Source of the DNA: Bacillus sp. FJAT-22090
GTDB lineage: Bacteria; Bacillota; Bacilli; Bacillales_A; Planococcaceae
Direction: 5' to 3'
Length of the DNA stretch: 46,902 bases
Assembly (NCBI RefSeq): GCF_007676755.1
Contig: NZ_VEBK01000022.1
Location: forward strand, 1 to 46,902
This document shows positions 16,745 to 24,844 of the stretch, in pieces. The translations under genes were made by a program, and so were the position numbers. How positions within the stretch are numbered: the first letter of the stretch is position 1; each line of letters opens with the position of its first letter. The notes under the pieces were generated by a model. That model had not been told where the DNA came from. It did no database searches and was given only the letters and a program-made list of their open reading frames with translations.

Positions 16745-17452
16745 TTATGCGTCTTATGGAAGTGTCCGCTTGGATTCGGTGCAGAGGCATTCGCTTTCCA
16801 CGGGCATTACCTTAACCGCCTCGCGTAGCTAGCGGGTCTTCGGCTAATGCATTTCCCGTAGGGGTCTCACGCCGCCGTGCTAAATCCAACTGTTTCATAG
16901 TGATTGTTCCATAATCGTATCCAAAAAATGGCTTAAAGCAACAGAATGGTCTTGGAGAGCAACCAATTCAATATTGAGAGCAACCAGATTAACCTGGAAA
17001 GCAACCAATTCGATAACGAGAGCAACCAAATTTCTATATTGGAATTAACTTACAGTGAATGTCGCATAATCGGTTATTTTAGGTAGATATTTTGATGGAT
17101 TGGAGCAAAAAAGCGGCTGCGATCATCCAAAAAAATGCGCAACATATTCCTACGTACTCGCAATGTTTTAAACGGACAGGATTTTATGGTTGCCATTTTA
17201 ACAATTGGTTGCTTTTTAGGAGCAAATTAATCTAGCTTGGTTCTTTTCCCACATGTAATGGTTACTAAATACAGATAAGCTATTCCTTTTTAGGATTGAA
17301 GCGAAAAGACGGCGACTCAAACGGGATTAAGTGAGATAGATGAGAATTCACAGGCGGCTGCGTAAGCGGACGGTGAAGTGCTCATCGCTCACCCCGTAGA
17401 AAGCGTCCGTCCTGCAGCGGAAATCCAAGCGGATACTAACTAAGACGCACAT
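16745..17452. repeat. Composite repeat element with inverted GC-rich ends
   Basis: The left end (16746-16800) and the reverse complement of the right end (17400-17450) share GCGTCTTA, then TCCGCTTGGAT, then TGCAG and CGCTTTC-ACGGG, an imperfect inverted repeat of about 55 bases. Inside are four ESNQ units (16955-17038), a partial second set in the opposite sense (~17185-17240), and a nested copy of the GATTGAAGCGAAAAGACGGC end (17297 on). There is no transposase and no clear target duplication. No convincing gene lies in 16663-17481. Confidence 0.6.
16955..17038 (+). repeat. 21-bp tandem repeat, four units, encoding ESNQ heptads
   Basis: Four exact 21-base units each begin GA(G/A)AGCAACCA and in one frame read ESNQFNI, ESNQINL, ESNQFDN and ESNQISI. 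A 46-codon frame (ATG 16946 to TAG 17086) contains them, but it has no ribosome site. The same peptide pattern occurs on the other strand at 21864-21968. Confidence 0.75.
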
Positions 17453-17481
17453 ACTGTCCTATATAAGACTAGTGCTAGGAA

Positions 17482-18735
17482 TTACAACACTTTTTGAACA
17501 TTAAAAAATTCATTAACCAATACAGCAGATTGAGAGAACTGTAGTCCCAACTGCCAAGCTCCAACTCCTCTTAAACGGTATTCCACTACTAGCTCAAGCT
17601 TTTCAGCACGTGCTCTGGAATCTTCATACCATACGATATGTCTTTTACCCGTTTCATCCCAATATTGATAAAAAGGCTGTTGGTATTCGGTTGAATATTG
17701 TATTGGTACTTGATACTTCATTGCATTTGCTACTGCCGTTGATACAGAAACAGCGCGTGCACTTTCCACGTCTCCATTATCCATTGTCCAATCGTAGCCA
17801 TAGCGGGGTACTCCTAGAATAATCTTATTTCTATTCATATGATTAAGTGCATATACAATTGTCTGCCTTACTTCGTTTATAGGGGCAACGGGGCCTGGGT
17901 CACTAGTTGCTTCATGCCAGTCGTAAGCCATGATAAATACAAAATCTACTGCTGCTCCGATGCCTCCGTAATCATAACCCTTTAACCAAGGGAGATTGTC
18001 ACTTGTTTTTGCCGGAACTGCAACAGAAGTATAATAACCCGCTGGCTTTAAACGTTCTCTTAATGCATGTAAAAAGCCGGTATAAGAATCTCTCAAGTCT
18101 TCTGGTACTTGTTCAAAGTCAACATTCACACCGGCATAGTTCTTGCTTTGGACAAGCTGGTATATATTATTAATAACACGATTTCTTAATGGAGTAGAAC
18201 TTAGAATCTGTCGTGTTAATTGGGGATCAAACCCAGCTGATGTTAAATTGGTAATAACTGCAAGGGGTGCCACTCTATTAGCCCTTGCTACTCTTATAAT
18301 CCTCTCATCATCTAATGTACTTAAGCTACCGTCTTCTAAAACATGGTATTCAAAAACACCTAGAAAAGTGTTGATGGAGGCAAAGCTTTGTATAAGATAA
18401 TCGTTTCTTGCCGCTGTTGAAGGAACTAGATAACTAAAATTTTGGGCATTGTATTTAATTCTTGGGGGTAAATACAATTGAGTTCCGACCATTAATGTAT
18501 CGGAATGCAAACCGTTGATGAGACGTATTCTATTAATTGATATAAAGCTCATTTGTGAAATGGAATAGAGTGAGTCCCCAGGCTGAACAGTATACATATT
18601 GGTTGGGATCAGTAAATCTTGTCCTGGTACTAAGCTATCCGTTTTTAAGTCATTAATTTCACGGACACTATCCATTGAAACTTGATACTTGCTAGCAATG
18701 GAGTATAGAGAATCACCCATTTTAACTACATAAAT
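17482..18735 (-). CDS. yaaH: LysM-LysM-GH18 spore cortex hydrolase (YaaH/SleL type)
   Basis: Two LysM peptidoglycan-binding domains (~1-47 and ~48-95) precede a glycoside hydrolase 18 domain (~110-415). The active-site strand is YAGVNVDFEQVP, where the DxE pair supplies the acid, and MAYDWHEATSDPGPVAP is another GH18 hallmark. This matches cortical-fragment N-acetylglucosaminidases of Bacillus spores. Start is uncertain: ATG 18720 would cut the first LysM strand (YVVKMGDSLYSIA). The good GAGGGAG site at 18745-18751 instead points to an ATT at 18735 or ATA at 18741. I give 18735; ATG 18720 is the conservative alternative. Confidence 0.85.
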   Translation of the reverse strand: MYVVKMGDSLYSIASKYQVSMDSVREINDLKTDSLVPGQDLLIPTNMYTVQPGDSLYSISQMSFISINRIRLINGLHSDTLMVGTQLYLPPRIKYNAQNFSYLVPSTAARNDYLIQSFASINTFLGVFEYHVLEDGSLSTLDDERIIRVARANRVAPLAVITNLTSAGFDPQLTRQILSSTPLRNRVINNIYQLVQSKNYAGVNVDFEQVPEDLRDSYTGFLHALRERLKPAGYYTSVAVPAKTSDNLPWLKGYDYGGIGAAVDFVFIMAYDWHEATSDPGPVAPINEVRQTIVYALNHMNRNKIILGVPRYGYDWTMDNGDVESARAVSVSTAVANAMKYQVPIQYSTEYQQPFYQYWDETGKRHIVWYEDSRARAEKLELVVEYRLRGVGAWQLGLQFSQSAVLVNEFFNVQKVL

Positions 18736-18852
18736 AAATATAAAGCTCCCTCATTTCTACATTAGTCATTCATTTAACCATATGTAATTGCTTTTTTATT
18801 CATAACTACCGGTCTTTCCGTATCAAAAAACAATCATAATTTAAAAGAGTAG

Positions 18853-18881
18853 TTGACACATATTATCCATTGTTGTAGACT
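18853..18881 (+). promoter_or_regulatory. Sigma-A promoter of the lysine riboswitch transcript
   Basis: A consensus TTGACA (18853-18858) is spaced 17 bases from TAGACT (18876-18881). Transcription should begin near 18889, about 25 bases before the aptamer. Confidence 0.75.
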
Positions 18882-18913
18882 ATGAACAATAATTAAATAC
18901 AACCTCACTTAAG

Positions 18914-19062
18914 TAAGTGAGGTAGAGGCGCGATATTTATTAGTTCCTAGTGGAGTTTGAGAAGCCATGATTCTAGGAAGAAGGAAATGTCGCCGAAGTT
19001 TGTAATAGTTCTCCATGTTACATGCTGGGTCTGCAGTGAATAACTGCAGGACTGTCCACTTA
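18914..19062 (+). ncRNA. Lysine riboswitch (L-box) aptamer
   Basis: Conserved lysine-aptamer blocks occur in order: TAGAGGCGCG after the P1 5' strand, TGTCGCCGAAG, a GCTGGG-containing arm, TGCAGTGAATAACTGCAGGACTGTC, and the P1 3' strand CCACTTA pairing with TAAGTGAGG. GTGCTATCTCATT downstream resembles the lysC expression platform. It lies between a consensus promoter and a terminator, ahead of the ABC importer genes. When lysine is bound the terminator should form and the operon switch off. Confidence 0.85.
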
Positions 19063-19136
19063 AAACGTCCCGGTTTTTTGTGGTGTGCTATCTCATTTGG
19101 GTAAAGTAGAGGATTTAGGGCAACTATACAAATTGC

Positions 19137-19165
19137 GACCTGAGTTCATCTCAGGTCTTTTTTTT
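19137..19165 (+). terminator. Riboswitch-controlled terminator
   Basis: GACCTGAG (19137-19144) and CTCAGGTC (19150-19157) make an 8-bp stem with a 5-base loop, followed by T8. TCTCA...GGGT at 19090-19102 can pair with ACCTGAG as a competing antiterminator. This pairing is inferred by eye. Confidence 0.8.
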
Positions 19166-19225
19166 ATAAGTTGTCCTTTTTTAGATTTATAAAACATAAA
19201 CTTATATAAAAGGGGAGAAACAGAC

Positions 19226-20068
19226 GTGAAGAAAAAAATAGTAGCTCTAACAATGTTCGTATCTATTATTTTGCTATTGGCAGCATGTGGAACAAAGGAT
19301 TCAGGTAAATCAGGGTCATCTTCATCAACAGAAAAAGATACATTTACAATCGGATTAGAAGCAGGATATCCTCCTTTCAACTGGACGCAAATGGACGACT
19401 CTAACGGTGCTGTGAAATTAGATGGAAATGCGGAGTATGCTGGAGGATATGATGTAGAAATCGCCAAAAAAGTTGCAGAAGGCTTAGGAAAAGAGTTAGT
19501 TGTTGTAAAAACCGAATGGGATGGTCTTGTACCAGCACTAACATCAGGTAAGATTGATGCAATTATGGCTGGGATGTCTCCGACAAAAGAACGTATGAAG
19601 ACTATCGACTTCTCTGATAACTATTATACTTCTAACTTTGTAATGGTCGTAAAAAAAGGTGGCCCTTATGAAGGTGCTACTTCCATCCAAGACTTTAAAG
19701 GAGCAAAAGTAACTGGTCAGCTAAACACATCGCATTATGGAGTAATCGATCAAATTGAAGGTGTAAAAAAACAAACAGCTATGGATAATTTTCCAGCAAT
19801 GCGAGTTGCATTAGAATCAGGTAAAATCGATGGTTATGTATCCGAGCGTCCTGAAGGAATTAGTGCTTCTACAGCCAATGAAAACTTTGCAATGATTGAA
19901 TTCACAGATGGATTCAAAGCATCGGAAGAAGAAACGGCAGTTGCAGTAGGGCTTAAAAAGAATAGTGAACTAACAGCTAAAATCAATGAAATTCTAGCAA
20001 AAATATCAGATGAAGAACGTCAAGAAATGATGGATAATGCAATAAAAAATCAACCAGCTGCAGAATAA
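19226..20068 (+). CDS. Amino-acid (likely lysine) ABC importer binding lipoprotein
   Basis: A 280-residue lipoprotein with lipobox LAAC (Cys21) and a family 3 solute-binding domain. IGLEAGYPPFNW and the AGGYDVEIAKKVAEGLG stretch form the usual start of the fold, followed by WDGLVPALTSGKIDAIMAGMSPTKERMKTIDFS. Family 3 proteins bind polar or basic amino acids. The upstream lysine riboswitch makes lysine the likely ligand. Start GTG, with AGGGGAG seven bases before it. The permease gene follows after a leaky hairpin. Confidence 0.88.
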   Translation: MKKKIVALTMFVSIILLLAACGTKDSGKSGSSSSTEKDTFTIGLEAGYPPFNWTQMDDSNGAVKLDGNAEYAGGYDVEIAKKVAEGLGKELVVVKTEWDGLVPALTSGKIDAIMAGMSPTKERMKTIDFSDNYYTSNFVMVVKKGGPYEGATSIQDFKGAKVTGQLNTSHYGVIDQIEGVKKQTAMDNFPAMRVALESGKIDGYVSERPEGISASTANENFAMIEFTDGFKASEEETAVAVGLKKNSELTAKINEILAKISDEERQEMMDNAIKNQPAAE

Positions 20069-20079
20069 TGATTACACAT

Positions 20080-20110
20080 ACCGGCTGCAACTTTATTGCA
20101 GTCGGTTTTT
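20080..20110 (+). terminator. Intra-operon hairpin between binding protein and permease genes
   Basis: ACCGGCTGCAA pairs with TTGCAGTCGGT, followed by T5. It probably attenuates the membrane-protein genes relative to the abundant binding protein, or protects the upstream mRNA. Confidence 0.7.
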
Positions 20111-20127
20111 ATATATAGAGGAGGAAT

Positions 20128-20883
20128 ATGATGAGTTACGAATGGATAGTATCAATCGTTTCCGATAACTGGCCAATGTTCCTTCGCGGAGCAGGTTTTA
20201 CGTTACTAATTTCAATAATTGGTACGATAATTGGTTCAGTGATTGGTTTATTGGCAGGAGTGATAAGAACAATTCCTGTACCAGAGCGAGCAGCAAAAAG
20301 AATTGTATTAAAAATAATCAATATTATTCTTTCCATATATATTGAGTTTTTCCGTGGAACACCGATGATCGTACAAGCAATGGTTATTTACTATGGTTCT
20401 ATGTTAGCTTTTAATATCGATATGAATCCTGTAATGGCAGCGGTATTTATCGTTTCCATCAATACTGGGGCGTATATGGCGGAGATTGTTCGCGGGGGAG
20501 TTATCTCTATTGAAAAAGGGCAATTTGAGGCTGCACAAGCAATAGGTATGAACCATTTACAAACAATGTTCCATGTTGTGCTACCTCAAGTAATTCGCAA
20601 TATTTTACCGGCAACTGGAAATCAATTTATTATTAATATTAAAGATACATCCGTGTTAAACGTTATTAGTGTATCCGAGTTGTTCTTCCAAACAAAATCA
20701 ATTGCAGGAAATAACTTCCGATACTTTGAATCGTTTTTTGTAGCATGTGTTTTATATTTCGTTATGACATATACCGTGACATTAATATTAAGATATTTTG
20801 AAAGAAAACTAGACGGCCCAGAAAACTACAGTATGATCGGACAACCAGCACAAGTAACCTTTACAAATACAAAGGAAAGCTAA
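20128..20883 (+). CDS. Amino-acid ABC importer permease
   Basis: A 251-residue HisM/GlnP-type permease with about five helices. IEFFRGTPMIVQAMVIYYG is the classic N-terminal signature, and the EAA coupling loop reads EAAQAIGMNHLQTMFHVVLPQ (~140-160). It forms the membrane channel with the ATPase encoded 18 bases downstream. The RBS is GAGGAGG. An adjacent in-frame ATG pair (20128/20131) leaves one residue of uncertainty. Confidence 0.9.
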   Translation: MMSYEWIVSIVSDNWPMFLRGAGFTLLISIIGTIIGSVIGLLAGVIRTIPVPERAAKRIVLKIINIILSIYIEFFRGTPMIVQAMVIYYGSMLAFNIDMNPVMAAVFIVSINTGAYMAEIVRGGVISIEKGQFEAAQAIGMNHLQTMFHVVLPQVIRNILPATGNQFIINIKDTSVLNVISVSELFFQTKSIAGNNFRYFESFFVACVLYFVMTYTVTLILRYFERKLDGPENYSMIGQPAQVTFTNTKES

Positions 20884-20901
20884 GAAAAAGGAGGAGCAAT
20901 A

Positions 20902-21636
20902 ATGGAAAAAGTAATTGATATACAACATTTAAGCAAATCCTTTGGAGCACGTGAAGTACTAAAAGACATCGATTTCTCAGTGAACAAAGGGGAAGTGGTA
21001 AGTATTATCGGCTCATCTGGTTCTGGGAAATCCACCCTTCTTCGTTGTATAAATCTTTTGGAAAAACCAAGTGGCGGTCAAATTATCTATAAAGGTGAAA
21101 ATATTTTAGACGACAAACACGATATACATGCTTATCGAACAAAGTTGGGGATGGTTTTCCAACAGTTTAACTTATTTAATAATCACAATGTATTAAGTAA
21201 TTGTGTCGTGGGACAAGTAAAAGTATTGAAGAGATCAAAAGAAGAAGCGGAAAAAATAGCGACTAAGTATTTGAAAGTGGTAGGCATGGATCAGTACGTG
21301 AATGCCAATGCGAAACAATTATCAGGTGGTCAAAAGCAACGTGTTGCAATTGCCCGAGCACTTTCAATGGAACCTGACGTTATGCTGTTTGATGAACCAA
21401 CATCTGCTCTAGACCCTGAAATGGTAGGAGAGGTTCTCAAAGTTATGAAAGAACTTGCCGAATCTGGGCTCACTATGTTGATCGTTACGCATGAAATGGA
21501 ATTTGCCAAGGAAGTTTCAGACCGCGTCGTGTTTATGGACAAAGGAGTTATTGCAGAGGAAGGAAGTCCCGAACAACTATTTAACAATCCAACACAAGCA
21601 CGTACGAGAGAATTTTTAAAACGTACTCTAAAATAA
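20902..21636 (+). CDS. Amino-acid ABC importer ATPase
   Basis: A 244-residue GlnQ/HisP-type ATPase: Walker [10 protein letters not shown] (~36-44), Q-loop VFQQFNLF, signature [15 protein letters not shown], Walker [13 protein letters not shown] and switch THEMEF. It powers the importer formed with the two preceding proteins. RBS AAGGAGGAG. It ends the lysine-riboswitch operon. Confidence 0.93.
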   Translation: MEKVIDIQHLSKSFGAREVLKDIDFSVNKGEVVSIIGSSGSGKSTLLRCINLLEKPSGGQIIYKGENILDDKHDIHAYRTKLGMVFQQFNLFNNHNVLSNCVVGQVKVLKRSKEEAEKIATKYLKVVGMDQYVNANAKQLSGGQKQRVAIARALSMEPDVMLFDEPTSALDPEMVGEVLKVMKELAESGLTMLIVTHEMEFAKEVSDRVVFMDKGVIAEEGSPEQLFNNPTQARTREFLKRTLK

Positions 21637-21642
21637 TGAAGG

Positions 21643-21681
21643 ACATCCATTTATATTTCCACATAAATGGATGTTTTTTTG
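21643..21681 (+). terminator. Terminator of the ABC importer operon
   Basis: ACATCCATTTAT (21643-21654) pairs perfectly with ATAAATGGATGT (21663-21674), followed by T7. Confidence 0.92.
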
Positions 21682-21707
21682 ATAGAAACATATCGCAGGC
21701 TAGGGAA

Positions 21708-22090
21708 AGTGCGTCGTAACTTAGTTGCTTCCGCTCCGAGCAAAGAATGTTGCTATGCGAGCATAACGAGGTAGCATACGAGCATAAAATTTTGATCCAA
21801 TCCATTTAAATTAATCAGATTCGTCATGGAAAGTGCATGTTCAACAGTGTCCGCTGGTCTTTCCGTGAAGAATTGGTTGCGCTCGTTGTCAATTTGGTTG
21901 CTTTCACGCCAATACTGGTTGCGTTTCCTGTTGAATTGGTTGCTTTCACTAGCTATTTGGTCTCGCTTAGCCATTTCCTAACTTTTAATGGATATTATAT
22001 ACAGATAATAGCGCCTATTTTGATGGATTGGAGCTGAAGGTCGGCGACTCCAGCGGAATCCAAGCGGACACTAATTACGACGCACTATTC
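21708..22090. repeat. Second composite GC-rich repeat element
   Basis: The left end contains GTGCGTCGTAAC and the right end its near reverse complement (TTACGACGCAC), then TCCGCTTGGATTCCGCTGGA on the minus strand as at 17.4 kb. The interior contains five heptad-repeat units on the minus strand. TATTTTGATGGATTGGAGC (22016 on) is identical to 17090 on in the first element. No transposase. Apart from this, the gene-free 21637-22238 region shows only AT-rich leader sequence. Confidence 0.6.
21864..21968 (-). repeat. 21-bp tandem repeat, five units, minus strand
   Basis: Read on the minus strand the 21-base units give KRDQIAS, ESNQFNR, KRNQYWR, ESNQIDN and ERNQFFT. These are the same seven-residue pattern as at 16955-17038. 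They sit in a 73-codon frame starting at 21974, which lacks a convincing ribosome site. The pattern is either a decayed coding repeat or a non-coding repeat whose unit length happens to be codon-divisible. Confidence 0.7.
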
Positions 22091-22238
22091 TATAAATGTC
22101 TAATTATATTTGTTTAAATTTCCTATAATATTTAATAAAACATAATTGATATTTAACCTAATCTAATTCATTATTAATAATAGACAGTCTTTTACGTTAT
22201 TTGGGTAAAAGAAATATGTCCGATAAAGGAAGAAACCT

Positions 22239-23405
22239 GTGAGAGAAGAAAATATTACTCGTATAAACTTAGATGGTAAAGAATTAATATTAATTGGAAC
22301 CGCACATGTATCCAAACAAAGCGCAGAACAAGTAAAAGAAGTAATTGAGGCGGAAAGACCAGATTCTGTTTGTATAGAATTAGATGATCAAAGATATCAA
22401 TCTGTTATGGAAGGAAGCAAGTGGAAAGAAACAGACATTTTTAAAGTAATTAAAGAAAAGAAAGCAACCTTACTTTTGATGAATCTAGCCATATCCTCTT
22501 TCCAAAATCGTTTAGCAAAACAATTTGAGATTAAGCCAGGTCAGGAAATGATCCAAGGTATCGAATCGGCAAAAGAAACTGGAGCGAACCTCGTTTTAGC
22601 AGATCGTAATATTCAAATTACCTTTTCTCGTATTTGGCATAATCTCGGGTTTATGGGAAAGGCAAAGCTGCTTAATGGAGTAATCTTTAGTATTTTTAGT
22701 AAGGAAACTATTTCAGAAGAAGAACTGGAAAAAATGAAAACACAAGATACGCTAAATGCGGTTCTTGCAGAGTTTACAGAGTCTTTTCCTAAGTTAAAAA
22801 CTCCGTTAATTGACGAGCGAGATCAGTATCTTGCCCAAAAGATTAAAGAAGCACCAGGGGATAAAGTAATTGCCGTTTTAGGAGCTGCACATGTTCCTGG
22901 TATTACTAAAGAGATTCATAAGGAACATGATTTAGAGGCGCTGTCCCAGAAACCACCTAAATCGATTATGCCGAAGCTTCTTGGGTGGGCCATCCCTGCT
23001 CTTCTAGTCGCTATTGTTGTGTATACTTTCATAGCAAATCCAACTGCTGGTTTCGATCAAGCACTAAGTTGGGTTTTGTGGACAGGTAGTTTTGCAGCTA
23101 TAGGGGCTGCTCTTGCACTAGGTCATCCACTAGCAATACTATCTGCTTTTATAGCGGCACCCATTACAACCTTGCACCCTTTAATAGCATCTGGTTGGGT
23201 TTCAGGTATTGTGCAAGCCTACTTCCGAAGACCGAATGTTGGTGATTTTGAAACACTTTCAGAAGATGTCTTTACAGTAAAAGGTTTTTGGCGCAATAAA
23301 GTAACACGTATTTTATTGGTTGTTGTATTAACAAATCTTGTGGGCTCCTTAGGAACGTTAATAGGTGGGGCAGATGTAATTCGTTTATTTTTTAAAAACT
23401 TTTAA
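22239..23405 (+). CDS. TraB/PrgY-family membrane protein
   Basis: A 388-residue protein with an N-terminal TraB/Tiki-like domain (1-235): GTAHVSKQSAEQV near the start, CIELDDQRY and a later VLGAAHVPGI. The two GxxH motifs and a conserved Glu fit a metal-dependent hydrolase fold. Residues ~245-385 hold about four hydrophobic helices. Enterococcal PrgY and TraB reduce pheromone signalling; chromosomal copies like this have no established substrate. Start GTG with AAAGGAAG upstream. Monocistronic. Confidence 0.87.
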   Translation: MREENITRINLDGKELILIGTAHVSKQSAEQVKEVIEAERPDSVCIELDDQRYQSVMEGSKWKETDIFKVIKEKKATLLLMNLAISSFQNRLAKQFEIKPGQEMIQGIESAKETGANLVLADRNIQITFSRIWHNLGFMGKAKLLNGVIFSIFSKETISEEELEKMKTQDTLNAVLAEFTESFPKLKTPLIDERDQYLAQKIKEAPGDKVIAVLGAAHVPGITKEIHKEHDLEALSQKPPKSIMPKLLGWAIPALLVAIVVYTFIANPTAGFDQALSWVLWTGSFAAIGAALALGHPLAILSAFIAAPITTLHPLIASGWVSGIVQAYFRRPNVGDFETLSEDVFTVKGFWRNKVTRILLVVVLTNLVGSLGTLIGGADVIRLFFKNF

Positions 23406-23416
23406 CTCTTAACATA

Positions 23417-23451
23417 AAAAGCCGGTTATTCGTGAAGAATAGCCGGCTTTT
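23417..23451. terminator. Bidirectional terminator between traB-like gene and tatA
   Basis: A 14-bp stem (23417-23430 with 23438-23451, one G-T pair) with A/T runs on both sides. Confidence 0.88.
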
Positions 23452-23455
23452 CGTA

Positions 23456-23659
23456 TTAGTTTTTCTTTTTAACATCTGCCTCTTTGTCGTCTAGCTTAAA
23501 TTCCTCTGCAACCTCGTCTACGATATCTTTCGTAGAGTTTTTGAATTCTCGTAGGGTTTGTCCTACTGCTTTACCCAATTGAGGTAGTTTAGAAGGTCCA
23601 AAAACGATTAAAGCAATGATTAAAATGATAATTAATCCCGGGACGCCGATGTTTGGCAT
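23456..23659 (-). CDS. tatA: Sec-independent translocase subunit TatA
   Basis: A 67-residue protein of the TatA/E type. One N-terminal membrane helix ([14 protein letters not shown]), the [20 protein letters not shown] hinge and amphipathic helix, and a charged tail ending KKKN. It forms the pore-like assembly that moves folded twin-arginine proteins across the membrane with TatC. RBS AAAAGGAGG. It lies 89 bases downstream of tatC, the reverse of the usual tatA-tatC order. Confidence 0.95.
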   Translation of the reverse strand: MPNIGVPGLIIILIIALIVFGPSKLPQLGKAVGQTLREFKNSTKDIVDEVAEEFKLDDKEADVKKKN

Positions 23660-23748
23660 AGAGTGTTCCTCCTTTTAGTGATATTCTGTATAAATCATGT
23701 GGCGAGAGTATTTGTTTATAAAGAGCTAGAAAATAGCTAATTCGCTAT

Positions 23749-24507
23749 TTATTCTTCCAAACCTTCTTCTTGAAGTGCCTGTCTAGCTAACCGCTTTTTA
23801 TAAGACCAACTAGAAACAAGAATGCTTATTTCAAATAGTAATAGTAATGGAACAACGATGATAAAATCAGAGATAAAATCTGGTGGCGTGATTGATACAC
23901 CAACTATTACTAATACAAAGTATGAAATTTTTCTCATCTTTCTCAATCGATCGGGAGTTATTATTCCCAGCTTAGTCAGAAATAAAATAATGACTGGTAA
24001 TTCAAATACAATACCCACTGGGATTATTAAGTTAAACATAAAGGTGAAATATTGTTGCATTCCATAAGTTTCTAATGCACCTATAGAATCGTTAATATTA
24101 GACATAAAATTTAGCATAAGAGGGAATAAGATAAAATAGCTAAAACTGATCCCTGCTAAAAACAGAAAGAATGAAACCGGAATAAAATAAATCGTTCCTC
24201 TTGCTTCTTTTTCCAGTAACCCAGGTTTTACAAATAACCAAATTTGATACATTGCAATTGGTAATGTAATCAATATAGCTAAGATTAGAGCACATTTAAC
24301 ATAAATCATTAAACCATCTGTGTAACCAAAGACGTTCCATTCGACATGGGCTGCAGTTGGCTGCTGTTTTATAAAGTGTAAAGTTTTTGGTGCCAACCAA
24401 AATCCTAACGCCAAAGATAGGATGAAGGTTGTTGCTATGATGATTAGCCTTTTTCTAAGTTCTGATAAATGCTCGACAAGCGTCAATTCTGGTTCATGTG
24501 TTGTCAT
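23749..24507 (-). CDS. tatC: Sec-independent translocase subunit TatC
   Basis: A 252-residue six-helix membrane protein, the receptor for twin-arginine signal peptides. LVEHLSELRKRLI at the N-terminus is the TatC signature, and FELPVIILFL, FVLVIVGVSITPPD (with the loop before TM5/6) is typical. I chose ATG 24507 because GGGGTGG lies nine bases upstream of it; an in-frame ATG at 24525 has no site. It forms a minimal TatAC pair with tatA downstream. Confidence 0.95.
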   Translation of the reverse strand: MTTHEPELTLVEHLSELRKRLIIIATTFILSLALGFWLAPKTLHFIKQQPTAAHVEWNVFGYTDGLMIYVKCALILAILITLPIAMYQIWLFVKPGLLEKEARGTIYFIPVSFFLFLAGISFSYFILFPLMLNFMSNINDSIGALETYGMQQYFTFMFNLIIPVGIVFELPVIILFLTKLGIITPDRLRKMRKISYFVLVIVGVSITPPDFISDFIIVVPLLLLFEISILVSSWSYKKRLARQALQEEGLEE

Positions 24508-24603
24508 TAGGTTATACCACCCCATTTTCTCAAACCAAGTGAAGTTTGTTTATTTATTTTATTTTTTATAGAAATTAGTATTGTTGTCTTGTATCATCTA
24601 CAC

Positions 24604-24631
24604 ATTATACTCTTTCCAATGAATTTGTAAA
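24604..24631 (-). promoter_or_regulatory. Promoter of tatC-tatA
   Basis: On the minus strand TTTACA (24631-24626) and TATAAT (24609-24604) are 16 bases apart, ~100 bases before tatC. The rest of the 337-base divergent region (24508-24844) is AT-rich; TAGTAAAAT near 24747 may be the -10 region for the opposite gene. Nothing else stands out. Confidence 0.55.
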
Positions 24632-24844
24632 TAAAAGTACTCTCTATATACTCCTAATAACCGATTAACACGAAAATAAACTCTCCCAACTATATCCTTT
24701 TTTAATGAGTAATTATATTTAAATATATACAAAGCTATATTGAATGTAGTAAAATGGATGACGTTGTTTTGTATCTATGTGCATGTAAATTCACAACTAA
24801 TGTGAAATGATTAAATCATTGAATAAGGTGAAAGGAGAAATAAA

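Noticed and set aside
16946-17086. 46-codon ESNQ frame as a real gene
   Set aside because: No ribosome site, immediate upstream stop, and location inside a repeat element. Kept as a repeat with an open question.
21753-21974. 73-codon minus-strand ESNQ frame as a real gene
   Set aside because: No convincing ribosome site, and the second half reads into unrelated repeat sequence. More likely an accident of the repeat.
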